Shown: piece by piece, positions 30,570-41,984 of the stretch
How positions within the stretch are numbered: position 1 is the stretch's first letter
How the letters are laid out: the number at the start of each line of letters is the position of its first letter
Assembly (NCBI GenBank): GCA_014529385.2
Contig: CM043944.1
Coordinates: forward strand, 178,098,240-178,162,239
DNA from: Adiantum capillus-veneris
Taxonomy: Eukaryota; Streptophyta; Polypodiopsida; Polypodiales; Pteridaceae
Length of the DNA stretch: 64,000 nt
Reading direction: 5' to 3'
Position numbers and translations under genes: made by a program
The notes under the pieces: generated by a model
What the model was told of the DNA's origin: nothing
What the model saw: the letters and a program-made list of their open reading frames with translations, nothing else
The model's database searches: none

Positions 30570-30615
<46 letters not shown>

Positions 30616-30712
30616 ACAAAATCCTTATAGTTCTCTTTACAAGGCTACATGAGCAACAATATAGATTTGTGGCTCCCATGCACTTGCCGCTTGGAGTAAC
30701 CTTTAAGGCCGC
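29223..30712 (+). repeat. Left part of a 3.2-kb gypsy-associated repeat (copy A)
   Basis: It matches 43056-44394. It starts in 'agacctaggacc', has three decaying units around 'caaacatgatctctcaag' (29450-29600), a (GA)n at 29785-29824 and a (CT)n at 30572-30614, and ends in 'ctttaaggcc' where the tandem LTR array was inserted. No gene is recognised; the open frames are not conserved. It may be part of a long LTR (see 42811). Confidence 0.85.
30709..30712 (+). other. Target-site duplication of the LTR array, left
   Basis: The sequence ccgc here is repeated at 40219-40222 right after the array. The uninterrupted paralogue at 44391 reads 'ggccaac', consistent with a former 'ggccgccaac'. Confidence 0.65.
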
Positions 30713-32507
30713 TGGAAAGGGGGAAGTGGGAAAACCACTAGCACATAAACTCGATGCCTCTATATAGCTCAGTGATCTCATAGCACCCCTATCCCCTAGA
30801 AAACACGCAGCTAAGCACACAATCTGGAAACAATTATTGACCAAGCCCAATCTTGATCATCCCAAACTATACACACTCGATTACAAAGCATACAATGATA
30901 GCTTCTACCTTCGAGCCTTCAAAGCACCATATGCTGCATCTCAAAACTGGTAGATACAGACTCTTGTCCGATCTTTCACATGTGCAACACCCACAAATAT
31001 GTAACTCTATATTCACCCACACACATAGTCTTGCACAATCCCTTGTACATAGCACACTTGCACACAAACCAATCACATGTACTACAACCCTTGTACATAG
31101 CACACGTGCACACAAACCAATCACATGTACTACAAACTAGAGGGATACAGTCAAATACTATACACATAGACCATCATAATTTTGATACACTTGGCTTTCA
31201 TTAATACAGTATACTATGATGCTTTCAATAAAAAGGTGCCCTCTCCTCTCTCCTGGGCCTGTCAAACTCTTATGTTGATGGGACTTGCAATAGACAGCCC
31301 TTCGTCTTGCCTTATGGGAGCTTCGATAATCCCGGATCAATTGCCCTTGGCCTCTCTCATGGAGACCCTCGGCCCTTCACCTTCAATGCAGCGTTCCCTT
31401 TCCCTCCCCTTTGCTCACCTCAATGCACCTTTTCCCAAAGCCGACCTGCTCTCGATTCTCCTGTGATGATCGCAACAACCCCTCTCAATTCCGCGTTGAT
31501 AGTCAACCTTTGAGATCCCTTTCGATGGCATATAACCCTCCTCAACCAGCCCTTCGGAGTCCCTCCTACTGGCCGCCTTCTCCTCGCTCAGCAGCGCCCT
31601 CTGGCGTGCATCCGATCACCCCTTTTTGGTCCCCGTGTGCTTGCCAGTGAATATGACAACCCTGGCGGCCACTCTTCATGTAGCCCCTCTACCTCTTCTC
31701 CTGCCTGCCACCTCAACTGGCGGCCTCTGCCCTTCCTCCTCTGCTAGGCCAATAGCGACCTCGCTATTGGTCGCACCCTCTATCAACTGGCCTCTCCCCT
31801 TTTGTATTCCCCTGCAGTGCCGCCTTCTGGCTACTCTCAGTGGCGGCCCACCTCTCTGCATGCACTCTCCAAGTGTCACACTCGGCTCGGCTGGCCTCCT
31901 TTTCCTAATGCAAAACTACCTGTCCGTTTTTTTTTAATTCCAGGCTTCACCTTTAGCCTTTAAAAAATATCAAACTTGGCATGGATTCCCATGCGCTCGG
32001 CTGCCACCTTGAGCTTTACTCCAACATTGACCCTTGATAATCATTGGTCCAGAGTATGCTTCTCTACAAGATCCATCAGCATTGGTCGGCCAATGAAAAG
32101 AATCCCGGATATCGGTGACCCTTGGGTAAAAGAACCCTGTTGAGAGTACTACGACAGTCATGAAACTTGAGCTGCACTCACTTGCAACTGAGCCCTCAAT
32201 GAACATGTTATAGCATACATACCCTGGCAAATAGAGCCTCTTGCAGACATCTCGCTCCGAGTCTCATAGCATAATCTTGATAGCACCTACATCCAGCATC
32301 CCTTGACTCGTTTCCAATCTTGTGATATAAGCATATGCTCCTGCCACCTCTGACAGCAAAAAACACTTGCAGTTTTGACTAGCGATTGCTCCAACTGGGT
32401 GTACCTGGCTCCATCAAATATCTGCTCAAGGTCTTTGCCATTTGCCTGTAAACTGCCATGCCTTGACTTTCTGCACTTCCATAGATCGACACAGTTTGGT
32501 TGTACCA
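30713..32507 (-). repeat. LTR 1 (outer left, 1795 bp) of tandem Gag-only LTR array
   Basis: The boundaries come from comparing all three LTRs; on the element strand it starts TGGTACAACC and ends CCCTTTCCA. It has a private 47-bp tandem duplication ('cacacaaaccaatcacatg', 31045-31135). Its left part differs from LTR 2 at many sites, while its right part (from about 31570) is nearly identical to it. A GC-rich stretch at 31560-31880 could act as promoter/U3-R; nothing is proven. Open frames within are not conserved genes. Confidence 0.85.
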
Positions 32508-32808
32508 TCATTATCCACCCCCTCATTGAGCATTCATGCTCAACTAGAGCATTATTTAGATATAATAGGATTTCATAGAGAAAATGATATACCATAAATT
32601 TATAGACTGCATAAGGAATAGTGGCTATATAGATAGGATAGAGATAAAGAGAAAAGAGTTTGCTATTGCATCACCCTCTAGGGTCAAATGGAAAGCTCAC
32701 AGCTTCCTCAATCATAGTGTAGAGTCCACCTAGATCAATAACAAAACATTGGCCGTGGCCATCCACCTGTAAAACATGCACATTGAAGCCCCTGTTTGCA
32801 CTTGTAGG

Positions 32809-33579
32809 TCAATAGACACACCATCCTTCCTGCTCTTGAAAGCATCGAGCTTGGTCACCCTGCATCCATAAGCCCGTATGCCAACCATAAACATGCTTTC
32901 GAACACTTGAAGCACCTGTACCATAAACTACTATTATGCCATTTTTTATAGAACCCTTGATATCACCATCTTTATCACATGAGCATTGAAACCTGCATAG
33001 TATACCTTGCAAAGCAATGTGCAGCAACATAGCTATCAATAGCATAGTATGAAGAAACAATACCCTACCATTTGCCTCTACCTGCTGCATAGCCAAGCAA
33101 ACCTGATCCCTTTGCAAACCTGCATCCAAACCCCCTGTAAATGGCTTCAAGGCTCCCTTATCATACTCAAGAACATGACCTGCTAGAGCTACAACCCATT
33201 CTTCAAACACCTCATCAGCTGCAAGGTTGGCGGCACCTTCCTCTTTGCATGGAGCCTCATGCTCATAGGCTGCACCTGTATCAGTTTCCATAGAGTCTTC
33301 TGCCGGAGATAACTCTCCATGGCTACCCACAACCTCGGGAACTTCCAAGCACACCTCAACATGCTCACCAAGGCAAGGTTGCCCCACCCCCTGCATAGAC
33401 AAATCAACTAGATTTACCACAGCTTCTGCTTCTAGCTCTTGCAAGTCGTTCTCGAAAACCTGCTCTTCAACCAAACTCGATGCACAATCCAACCATACCT
33501 CTTCCTCCAATAGAGACTCACCATCACATGATATTTGACAAGGATGCTCGACTGGCATGTTCACAAAGGACATTTCCAC
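32809..33579 (-). CDS. Acidic continuation ORF after Gag, copy 1 (256 aa)
   Basis: It lies in the same frame as Gag, separated by a single TAG at 33610-33612, so Gag and this ORF may be one protein of about 590 aa split by a stop or by readthrough. It is rich in Glu/Asp/Val (WLDCASSLVEEQVFENDL). Near residue 180 a hydrophobic segment (LFLHTMLLIAMLLHIALQG) could span a membrane. The protein is identical in copy 2. No known domain is recognised, and the C-terminal third may be non-coding. Confidence 0.5.
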   Translation of the reverse strand: MEMSFVNMPVEHPCQISCDGESLLEEEVWLDCASSLVEEQVFENDLQELEAEAVVNLVDLSMQGVGQPCLGEHVEVCLEVPEVVGSHGELSPAEDSMETDTGAAYEHEAPCKEEGAANLAADEVFEEWVVALAGHVLEYDKGALKPFTGGLDAGLQRDQVCLAMQQVEANGRVLFLHTMLLIAMLLHIALQGILCRFQCSCDKDGDIKGSIKNGIIVVYGTGASSVRKHVYGWHTGLWMQGDQARCFQEQEGWCVY

Positions 33580-33609
33580 ACGTGCACTATGCTTTTCTTC
33601 GATGTTCAG

Positions 33610-34581
33610 CTAGCTGGTAGGCAACTCGCATACATCTTTCTCAGCTTCATCTACATGAAAGACATCATAAGTTTCATATCTAGAAGACAAGGATTCTGTC
33701 TCCCACATGCTATCTGTGTCCAAAGCACTGCTAGAGCTTTGAGAGCTTTTGGACTCCTCTTTTGGGCTTGCCGATTCTTGAACCTTTGCTGTCAGCCTCG
33801 TTGCTGGCTCTAGAACTGGCACCTCTTCTTGAAAAACTTTTACGACCTCGATCTCTTGAGGAAGTAAACTGGGTGGCATTCTGAATATGCCTCTCTGCAC
33901 CTGTTGAGCCCTGGGTCGCACTTCGTCTAGCTCTTCTAGCCTAGCATCAGCTTCACGGGCTTTGATTACATGCATATCAACAAAAAAAGGAGCTTTTACC
34001 TCTTGATGCTCTCTAATCTGTCTGGGTCTGGGTCCACTGGCTACCGTGATTGCCAGCTGTAGCAATCTTGCTTCCATCTTCTTCTTCATCTTTCGACTCT
34101 TTGCTTTGGCAACTTGGACAGCATCATCAAAGGTCCTTGGATCTTCATAGTCCACCCTCTCACGAACATACGGATGCAAGCATGATAGAAACCTTTCAAG
34201 CTTCAAATATCCCGCATTGGTTGCTTTGGTAGCAGCCACCAAATCTCTCCAATAAGCTTCAAATTTATCAACAAAAGCATCGAAATGTTCACTTACTTCC
34301 TGCTGCAAACCTTTGATCTTTGCATCTGCTTTCAAGGCCGACACCACCTTTCGATACCTTTGTAAGAATTGTTCGCGAAATCCGAGCCAAGTCTGCTTGT
34401 ATGCATCTTCCAAGACATCGAACCAAACTTTTGCTTTACCTCGCAGCACCAAAGATAGAGTTTGGAGCTTTGGTTTGTCACCTGGCATCCGTAGTACTGT
34501 CAGCATGAACATCTCAAAATCGGCAAGCCAATCGTCCACATCCTCATCTCCTTTGAACACTGGACCAAACTCCTGCTTCAT
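33610..34581 (-). CDS. Gag-like protein, copy 1 (323 aa)
   Basis: A retrotransposon Gag domain fills residues about 10-180: DWLADFEMFMLTVL, GKAKVWFDVLEDAYKQTW, GFREQFLQRYRK, then FVDKFEAYWRDL and ERFLSCLHPYVRERV. The C-terminal half is charged, with Ser/Glu-rich ends. No CCHC knuckle. Such a protein would form the virus-like particle core that packages element RNA. The start at 34581 lies 40 bp after the candidate primer site. The ORF is intact, and differs from copy 2 by one residue (Leu/Phe). The gag at 47420-48182 is a distant relative. Confidence 0.85.
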   Translation of the reverse strand: MKQEFGPVFKGDEDVDDWLADFEMFMLTVLRMPGDKPKLQTLSLVLRGKAKVWFDVLEDAYKQTWLGFREQFLQRYRKVVSALKADAKIKGLQQEVSEHFDAFVDKFEAYWRDLVAATKATNAGYLKLERFLSCLHPYVRERVDYEDPRTFDDAVQVAKAKSRKMKKKMEARLLQLAITVASGPRPRQIREHQEVKAPFFVDMHVIKAREADARLEELDEVRPRAQQVQRGIFRMPPSLLPQEIEVVKVFQEEVPVLEPATRLTAKVQESASPKEESKSSQSSSSALDTDSMWETESLSSRYETYDVFHVDEAEKDVCELPTS

Positions 34582-34620
34582 TTTGACTCCCGAGCACCTT
34601 ATTAGGAAATAATCAGTGGG

Positions 34621-34638
34621 TCCTCAGTGGGGGCACCA
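34621..34638 (-). promoter_or_regulatory. Candidate primer-binding site, array unit 1
   Basis: On the element strand it reads TGGTGCCCCCACTGAGGA, starting with the TGG that pairs with tRNA CCA. A second gag element at 48225-48241 has the similar TGGTGCCCTCCACCGAG at the same place, which supports the call. The tRNA is not identified. Five bases separate it from the LTR end. Confidence 0.6.
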
Positions 34639-34643
34639 CAAGA

Positions 34644-36330
34644 TAGAAAGCGGGAAGTGGGAAAACCACCAGCACATAAACTCGATGCCTCTATATAGCT
34701 CAGTGATCTCACAACACCCCTATCCCCTAGCAAACACGCACCTAAGCACACAATATGGAAACAATTATTGACCAAGCCCAATCCCGACCATCCCAGACTA
34801 TATGCACTCGATCACAAAGCATACAATGATAGCTTCTACCTTCGAGCCTTCAAAGCACCATACTCTGCATCTCAAAACTGGTTGACACAGACTCTTGTCC
34901 GATATTTCACATGTGCCACACCCACAAATATGTAACTCTATATTCACCCACACACATAGTCTTGCACAATCCCTTGTACATAGCACACTTGCACACAAAC
35001 CAATCACATGTACTACAAACTAGAGGGATACAGTCAAATGCTATACACATAGACCATCATAATTTTGATACACTTGGCTTTCATTAATACAGTATACTGT
35101 GATGCTTTCAATAAAAAGCTGCCCTCTCCTCTCTCCTGGGCCTGTCAAACTCTTATGTTGATGGGACTTGCAATAGACAGCCCTTCGTCTTGCCTTATGG
35201 GAGCTTCGATAATCCCGGATCAATTGCCCTTGGCCTCTCTCATGGAGACCCTCGGCTCTTCACCTTCTCTGCAGCGTTCACTTTCCCTCCCCTTTGCTCA
35301 CCTCAATGCGCCTTTTCCCAAAGCCGACCTGCTCTCGGTTCTCCTGTGATGATCACAACAACCCCTCTCAATTCCTCGTTGGCAGCCAACATTTGAGCTC
35401 CCTTTCGATGGCATATAACCCTCCTCAACCATCCCTTCAGAGCCCTCCTACTGGCCGCCTTCTCCTCGCTCAGCAGCGCCCTCTGGCGTGCATCCGATCA
35501 CCCCTTTTTGGTCCCCGTGTGCTTGCCAGTGAATATGACAACCCTGGCGGCCACTCTTCATGTAGCCCCTCTACCTCTTCTCCTGCCTGCCACCTCAACT
35601 GGCGGCCTCTGCCCTTCCTCCTCTGCTAGGCCAATAGCGACCTCGCTATTGGTCGCCCCCTCTATCAACTGGCCTCTCCCCTTTTGTATTCCCCTGCAGT
35701 GCCGCCTTCTGGCTACTCTCAGTGGCGGCCCACCTCTCTGCATGCACTCTCCAAGTGTCACACTCGGCTCGGCTGGCCTCCTTTTCCTAATGCAAAACTA
35801 CCTGTCCGTTTTTTTTTAATTCCAGGCTTCACCTTTAGCCTTTAAAAAATATCAAACTTGGCATGGATTCCCATGCGCTCGGCTGCCACCTTGAGCTTTA
35901 CTCCAACATTGACCCTTGATAATCATTGGTCCAGAGTATGCTTCTCTACAAGATCCATCAGCATTGGTCGGCCAATGAAAAGAATCCCGGATATCGGTGA
36001 CCCTTGGGTAAAAGAACCCCGTTGAGAGTACTACGACAGTCATGAAACTTGAGCTGCACTCACTTGCAACTGAGCCCTCAATGAACATGTTATAGCATAC
36101 ATACCCTGGCAAATAGAGCCTCTTGCAGACATCTCGCTCCGAGTGTGATATAAGCATATGCTCCTGCCACCTCTGACAGCAAAAAACACTTGCAGTTTTG
36201 ACTAGCGATTGCTCCAACTGGGTGTACCTGGCTCCATCAAATATCTGCTCAAGGTCTTTGCCATTTGCCTGTAAACTGCCATGCCTTGACTTTCTGCACT
36301 TCCATAGATCGACACAGTTTGGTTGTACCA
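34644..36330 (-). repeat. LTR 2 (middle, 1687 bp), recombinant
   Basis: Its left part (34644 to about 35450) is almost identical to LTR 3 and differs from LTR 1 at dozens of sites. Its right part (from about 35571) matches LTR 1 and differs from LTR 3. It also has a private 60-bp deletion at about 36144. This is the pattern expected of the hybrid LTR made by unequal crossing-over. Confidence 0.88.
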
Positions 36331-36631
36331 TCATTATCCACCCCCTCATTGAGCATTCATACTCAACTAGAGCATTATTTAGATATAATAGGATTTCATA
36401 GAGAAAATGATATACCATAAATTTATAGACTGCATAAGGAATAGTGGCTATATAGATAGGATAGAGATAAAGAGAAAAGAGTTTGCTATTGCATCACCCT
36501 CTAGGGTCAAATGGAAAGCTCACAGCTTCCCCAATCATAGTGTAGAGTCCACCTAGATCAATAACAAAACATTGGCCGTGGCCATCCACCTGTAAAACAT
36601 GCACATTGAAGCCCCTGTTTGCACTTGTAGG

Positions 36632-37402
36632 TCAATAGACACACCATCCTTCCTGCTCTTGAAAGCATCGAGCTTGGTCACCCTGCATCCATAAGCCCGT
36701 ATGCCAACCATAAACATGCTTTCGAACACTTGAAGCACCTGTACCATAAACTACTATTATGCCATTTTTTATAGAACCCTTGATATCACCATCTTTATCG
36801 CATGAGCATTGAAACCTGCATAGTATACCTTGCAAAGCAATGTGCAGCAACATAGCTATCAATAGCATAGTATGAAGAAACAATACCCTACCATTTGCCT
36901 CTACCTGCTGCATAGCCAAGCAAACCTGATCCCTTTGCAAACCTGCATCCAAACCCCCTGTAAATGGCTTCAAGGCTCCCTTATCATACTCAAGAACATG
37001 ACCTGCTAGAGCTACAACCCATTCTTCAAACACCTCATCAGCTGCAAGGTTGGCGGCACCTTCCTCTTTGCATGGAGCCTCATGCTCATAGGCTGCACCT
37101 GTATCAGTTTCCATAGAGTCTTCTGCCGGAGATAACTCTCCATGGCTACCCACAACCTCGGGAACTTCCAAGCACACCTCAACATGCTCACCAAGGCAAG
37201 GTTGCCCCACCCCCTGCATAGACAAATCAACTAGATTTACCACAGCTTCTGCTTCTAGCTCTTGCAAGTCGTTCTCGAAAACCTGCTCTTCAACCAAACT
37301 CGATGCACAATCCAACCATACCTCTTCCTCCAATAGAGACTCACCATCACATGATATTTGACAAGGATGCTCGACTGGCATGTTCACAAAGGACATTTCC
37401 AC
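36632..37402 (-). CDS. Acidic continuation ORF after Gag, copy 2 (256 aa)
   Basis: The protein is identical to copy 1 at 32809-33579, including the hydrophobic segment, and again follows Gag in the same frame after one TAG (37433-37435). Conservation between copies reflects recent duplication, not selection. Confidence 0.5.
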   Translation of the reverse strand: MEMSFVNMPVEHPCQISCDGESLLEEEVWLDCASSLVEEQVFENDLQELEAEAVVNLVDLSMQGVGQPCLGEHVEVCLEVPEVVGSHGELSPAEDSMETDTGAAYEHEAPCKEEGAANLAADEVFEEWVVALAGHVLEYDKGALKPFTGGLDAGLQRDQVCLAMQQVEANGRVLFLHTMLLIAMLLHIALQGILCRFQCSCDKDGDIKGSIKNGIIVVYGTGASSVRKHVYGWHTGLWMQGDQARCFQEQEGWCVY

Positions 37403-37432
37403 ACGTGCACTATGCTTTTCTTCGATGTTCAG

Positions 37433-38404
37433 CTAGCTGGTAGGCAACTCGCATACATCTTTCTCAGCTTCATCTACATGAAAGACATCATAAGTTTCAT
37501 ATCTAGAAGACAAGGATTCTGTCTCCCACATGCTATCTGTGTCCAAAGCACTGCTAGAGCTTTGAGAGCTTTTGGACTCCTCTTTTGGGCTTGCCGATTC
37601 TTGAACCTTTGCTGTCAGCCTCGTTGCTGGCTCTAGAACTGGCACCTCTTCTTGAAAAACTTTTACGACCTCGATCTCTTGAGGAAATAAACTGGGTGGC
37701 ATTCTGAATATGCCTCTCTGCACCTGTTGAGCCCTGGGTCGCACTTCGTCTAGCTCTTCTAGCCTAGCATCAGCTTCACGGGCTTTGATTACATGCATAT
37801 CAACAAAAAAAGGAGCTTTTACCTCTTGATGCTCTCTAATCTGTCTGGGTCTGGGTCCACTGGCTACCGTGATTGCCAGCTGTAGCAATCTTGCTTCCAT
37901 CTTCTTCTTCATCTTTCGACTCTTTGCTTTGGCAACTTGGACAGCATCATCAAAGGTCCTTGGATCTTCATAGTCCACCCTCTCACGAACATACGGATGC
38001 AAGCATGATAGAAACCTTTCAAGCTTCAAATATCCCGCATTGGTTGCTTTGGTAGCAGCCACCAAATCTCTCCAATAAGCTTCAAATTTATCAACAAAAG
38101 CATCGAAATGTTCACTTACTTCCTGCTGCAAACCTTTGATCTTTGCATCTGCTTTCAAGGCCGACACCACCTTTCGATACCTTTGTAAGAATTGTTCGCG
38201 AAATCCGAGCCAAGTCTGCTTGTATGCATCTTCCAAGACATCGAACCAAACTTTTGCTTTACCTCGCAGCACCAAAGATAGAGTTTGGAGCTTTGGTTTG
38301 TCACCTGGCATCCGTAGTACTGTCAGCATGAACATCTCAAAATCGGCAAGCCAATCGTCCACATCCTCATCTCCTTTGAACACTGGACCAAACTCCTGCT
38401 TCAT
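37433..38404 (-). CDS. Gag-like protein, copy 2 (323 aa)
   Basis: Same as the copy at 33610-34581 except for one Leu-to-Phe change (PPSLFPQ). The Gag domain is intact. Confidence 0.85.
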   Translation of the reverse strand: MKQEFGPVFKGDEDVDDWLADFEMFMLTVLRMPGDKPKLQTLSLVLRGKAKVWFDVLEDAYKQTWLGFREQFLQRYRKVVSALKADAKIKGLQQEVSEHFDAFVDKFEAYWRDLVAATKATNAGYLKLERFLSCLHPYVRERVDYEDPRTFDDAVQVAKAKSRKMKKKMEARLLQLAITVASGPRPRQIREHQEVKAPFFVDMHVIKAREADARLEELDEVRPRAQQVQRGIFRMPPSLFPQEIEVVKVFQEEVPVLEPATRLTAKVQESASPKEESKSSQSSSSALDTDSMWETESLSSRYETYDVFHVDEAEKDVCELPTS

Positions 38405-38466
38405 TTTGACTCCCGAGCACCTTATTAGGAAATAATCAGTGGGTCCTCAGTGGGGGCACCACAAGA

Positions 38467-40218
38467 TAGAAAGCGGGAAGTGGGAAAACCACCAGCACAT
38501 AAACTCGATGCCTCTATATAGCTCAGTGATCTCACAACACCCCTATCCCCTAGCAAACACGCACCTAAGCACACAATATGGAAACAATTATTGACCAAGC
38601 CCAATCCCGACCATCCCAGACTATATGCACTCGATCACAAAGCATACAATGATAGCTTCTACCTTCGAGCCTTCAAAGCACCATACTCTGCATCTCAAAA
38701 CTGGTTGACACAGACTCTTGTCCGATATTTCACATGTGCCACACCCACAAATATGTAACTCTATATTCACCCACACACATAGTCTTGCACAATCCCTTGT
38801 ACATAGCACACTTGCACACAAACCAATCACATGTACTACAAACTAGAGGGATACAGTCAAATGCTATACACATAGACCATCATAATTTTGATACACTTGG
38901 CTTTCATTAATACAGTATACTGTGATGCTTTCAATAAAAAGCTGCCCTCTCCTCTCTCCTGGGCCTGTCAAACTCTTATGTTGATGGGACTTGCAATAGA
39001 CAGCCCTTCGTCTTGCCTTATGGGAGCTTCGATAATCCCGGATCAATTGCCCTTGGCCTCTCTCATGGAGACCCTCGGCTCTTCACCTTCTCTGCAGCGT
39101 TCACTTTCCCTCCCCTTTGCTCACCTCAATGCGCCTTTTCCCAAAGCCGACCTGCTCTCGGTTCTCCTGTGATGATGACAACAACCCCTCTCAATTCCTC
39201 GTTGGCAGCCAACATTTGAGCTCCCTTTCGATGGCATATAACCCTCCTCAACCATCCCTTCAGAGCCCTCCTACTGGCCGCCTTCTCCTCGCTCAGCAGC
39301 GCCCTCTGGCGTGCATCCGATCACCCCTTTTTGGTCCCCGTGTGCTTGCCAGTGAATATGACAACCCTGGCGGCCACTCTTCATGTAGCCCCTCGACCTT
39401 TTCTCCTGCCTGCCACCTCAACTGGCGGCCTCTGCCCTTCCTCCTCTGCTAGGCCAATAGCGACCTCGCTATTGGTCGCCCCCTCTATTAACTGGCCTCC
39501 CCCCTTTTGTATTCCCCTGCAGTGCCGCCTTCTGGCTACTCTCAGTGGCGGCCCACCTCTCTGCATGCACTCTCCAAGTGTCGCCCTCCACTCGGCTGGC
39601 CACCTTTTCCCCATGCAAAACTACCTGCCCGTTTTTTTTTAATTCCAGGCTTCACCTTTAGCCTTTAGAAAATATCGAACTTGGCATGGATTCCCGTGGC
39701 CCGGCTGCCACCTTGAGCTTTACTCCAACATTGACCCTTGATAATCATTGGTCCAAAGTATGCTTCTCTGCAAGAGCCATCACCGTTGGTCGGCCAATGA
39801 AAAGAGTCCTGGATATCGGTGGCCCTTGGGTAAAAGAACCCTGTTGAGAGTACTACGACAGTCATGAAACTTGAGATGCACTCACTTGCAACTGAGCCCT
39901 CAATGGACATGTTATAGCATACATACCCTGGCAAATAGAGCCTCTTGCAGACATCTCGCTCCGAGTCTCATAGCATAAACTTGATAGCGCCTACATCCAA
40001 CATCCCTTGACTCGTTCCCAATCTTGTGATATAAGCATATGCTCCTGCCACCTCTGATAGCAAAAAACACTTGCATTTTTTACTAGCGATTGCTCCAACT
40101 CGGTGTACCTGGCTCCTGGCTCCATCAAATATCTGCTCAAGGTCTTTGACATTTGCCTGTAAACTGCCATGCCTTGACTTCCTGCACTTCCATAGATCGA
40201 CAAAGTTTGGCTGAACCA
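38467..40218 (-). repeat. LTR 3 (outer right, 1752 bp)
   Basis: For a minus-strand element this is the original 5' LTR. It ends at 'ctgaacca', after which 'ccgcc' and the right half of the interrupted repeat resume. Right of about 39385 it differs clearly from LTRs 1 and 2 (for example 'cctcgaccttttctcc', 'gtcgccctccactcgg'). Confidence 0.85.
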
Positions 40219-40856
40219 CCGCCAACACTATCTGCTAACCAAATTATCACAAATAGAGAAAGACCTTTCGCTCATAACCACCACCACCCACACCAAATGT
40301 GTAGTTCTCTTTCTCTACTCATCACTCCAACCAAAACAAACTATTCTAGTAGCTACGACCTGGATATTATTTTTTTAATGTTATTTCTCTTTTGTGTTGC
40401 ATCCTATTGGCAAGTACCTGAATGAAATGTTACTCGTTAGCACATAGCTTCATAAAATATTGCTCATTAATGCATACATGGAAGCATTACATTTATTCAT
40501 TTCTATTGCACATCAATCAATCTCACCAAGCACCCCCTAGAGGACCAACCCAACAAACTCATATCATCTTTGTTGCTATTATTTCATTATTACGACACAT
40601 TGTTTGTCAAATTAGTCACCCATGTAAGTATAATACATGTCAATACAACGGTAGTGCATAGAAGAGTTCAACATGAAAAATGACGGTAGATATAATCGCC
40701 ATTTTGCAAAAGAAAAAAAAGACAGAAAGAGACTCTGACAGAGACAAAGAATATGGCGATGATTATAACCCATGGAATCTTAGACAAAACTATGGTTGCA
40801 ATCATAAATCTATTTGATGTAGACAGTTCTAGTAACGACACCAATAGGCACAAGGA

Positions 40857-40941
<85 letters not shown>

Positions 40942-41974
40942 AGCAAACCTTGATGGTTCTCTTTACAAGGCTACTATAATAAAGCAATCTAAATCCGCAT
41001 ATGGGAACGACATAAAACTCCGGGCATCGTGGTGTAGGACTCACTATGCATAGCCAGCCAAAGTAGTAGCAAGAAATATTCAATAAGTCACCCACTTCGA
41101 CCAAAGGTCAAATCCACCCATATAATAACATCAACCAAGTATTCTTATTTACAAGCTGAAATATTTCCTAATTAAAACAACCCATGATAACCACGTTATA
41201 GTTGAAGCTTGTCTTGTTGTCGAATAGAACCCTCTCCCTAGTATGTATGATGAGTACTATCTTGGTTCTTAGAATGCAGATATAGCTATGCATGTAGTTA
41301 TGTAATGAAAAAGAGAAAAATTACATCTAATCACTTTTTCCCTAGTCTTTTCCATGAGCCATTGGCCCAAAAATGTACAATTATCACTACTATTAGTAAT
41401 GTAGTGTAATGGAAATTTTAATTTTTCTCCTTTGCCATTATCTGTAGTGTTGCACCATATGATACTGAAGTTGTTATTGCGTATTTCTTGATACTGCCTC
41501 ATTTCCTTGCCCCTCTATGACATATCGTCTATTGTTTTTACTACTTTTATATGGATAGCTATTTTTTAGTGAAGGATGCTCACTCTTATGCTGGAATTGG
41601 ATATCAGAAACCTTTTTATCAGGAGCCCTACTTAAGCATATCCGAATAGTTGGTCGTTAATCAACATATGTTTGTGCATTTCCTAAGCTTGGATAGCCTT
41701 TTGTAGGTTATCTCTTAATTATCAATATTACGACTCTATACCAAGTATAAGATCATTCTAACTATTGTCTAAATCAAGCATCATGATTGATTTTTCATTT
41801 GAGTTATTATTTGACCTTACTACCGCTTTGATCTAAGCTCAATATCTACTATTAATATCATTCTAGATATTGTCTTAATCAAGCATCATGATTGGTTTTT
41901 CATTTGAGTTATCATTTAATTGTAGTACCGCTTTGATACAAACTCAATATCTACTATCTGCCCAGTTTTGTAGA
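40219..41974 (+). repeat. Right part of the 3.2-kb repeat (copy A)
   Basis: Resumes the repeat cut at 30712 and matches 44395-46101. It contains a (CT)n of about 80 bp (40859-40939), a second copy of the 'ggttctctttacaaggctac' block that also follows the (CT)n at 30614, and degenerate duplications near 41740-41960. It ends in 'tttgtagaca' where gypsy integrase coding begins. No gene recognised. Confidence 0.85.
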
Positions 41975-41984
41975 CAGAACGTTC

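Larger units (their letters stand above)
32508..34643 (-). mobile_element. Internal region 1 of the Gag-only LTR array
   Basis: 2.1 kb holding a Gag-like ORF and its continuation but no protease, RT or integrase. A purine tract GAGGGGGTGG lies at 32515-32524 (minus) near the 3' LTR, and a candidate primer site TGGTGCCCCCACTGAGGA at 34621-34638 (minus). Only about three differences from internal region 2 are seen. It depends on another element for mobility. Confidence 0.85.
36331..38466 (-). mobile_element. Internal region 2 of the Gag-only LTR array
   Basis: Copy of 32508-34643 shifted by exactly 3823 bp, almost identical, with the same ORFs, purine tract (36338-36347) and candidate primer site (38444-38461). 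Confidence 0.85.

Noticed and set aside
31182-31937. Several 68-111-codon ORFs on the plus strand, repeated at 35065 and 38888
   Set aside because: They lie in the LTRs of the Gag-only array, antisense to the element, and their apparent conservation is due to recent LTR duplication.
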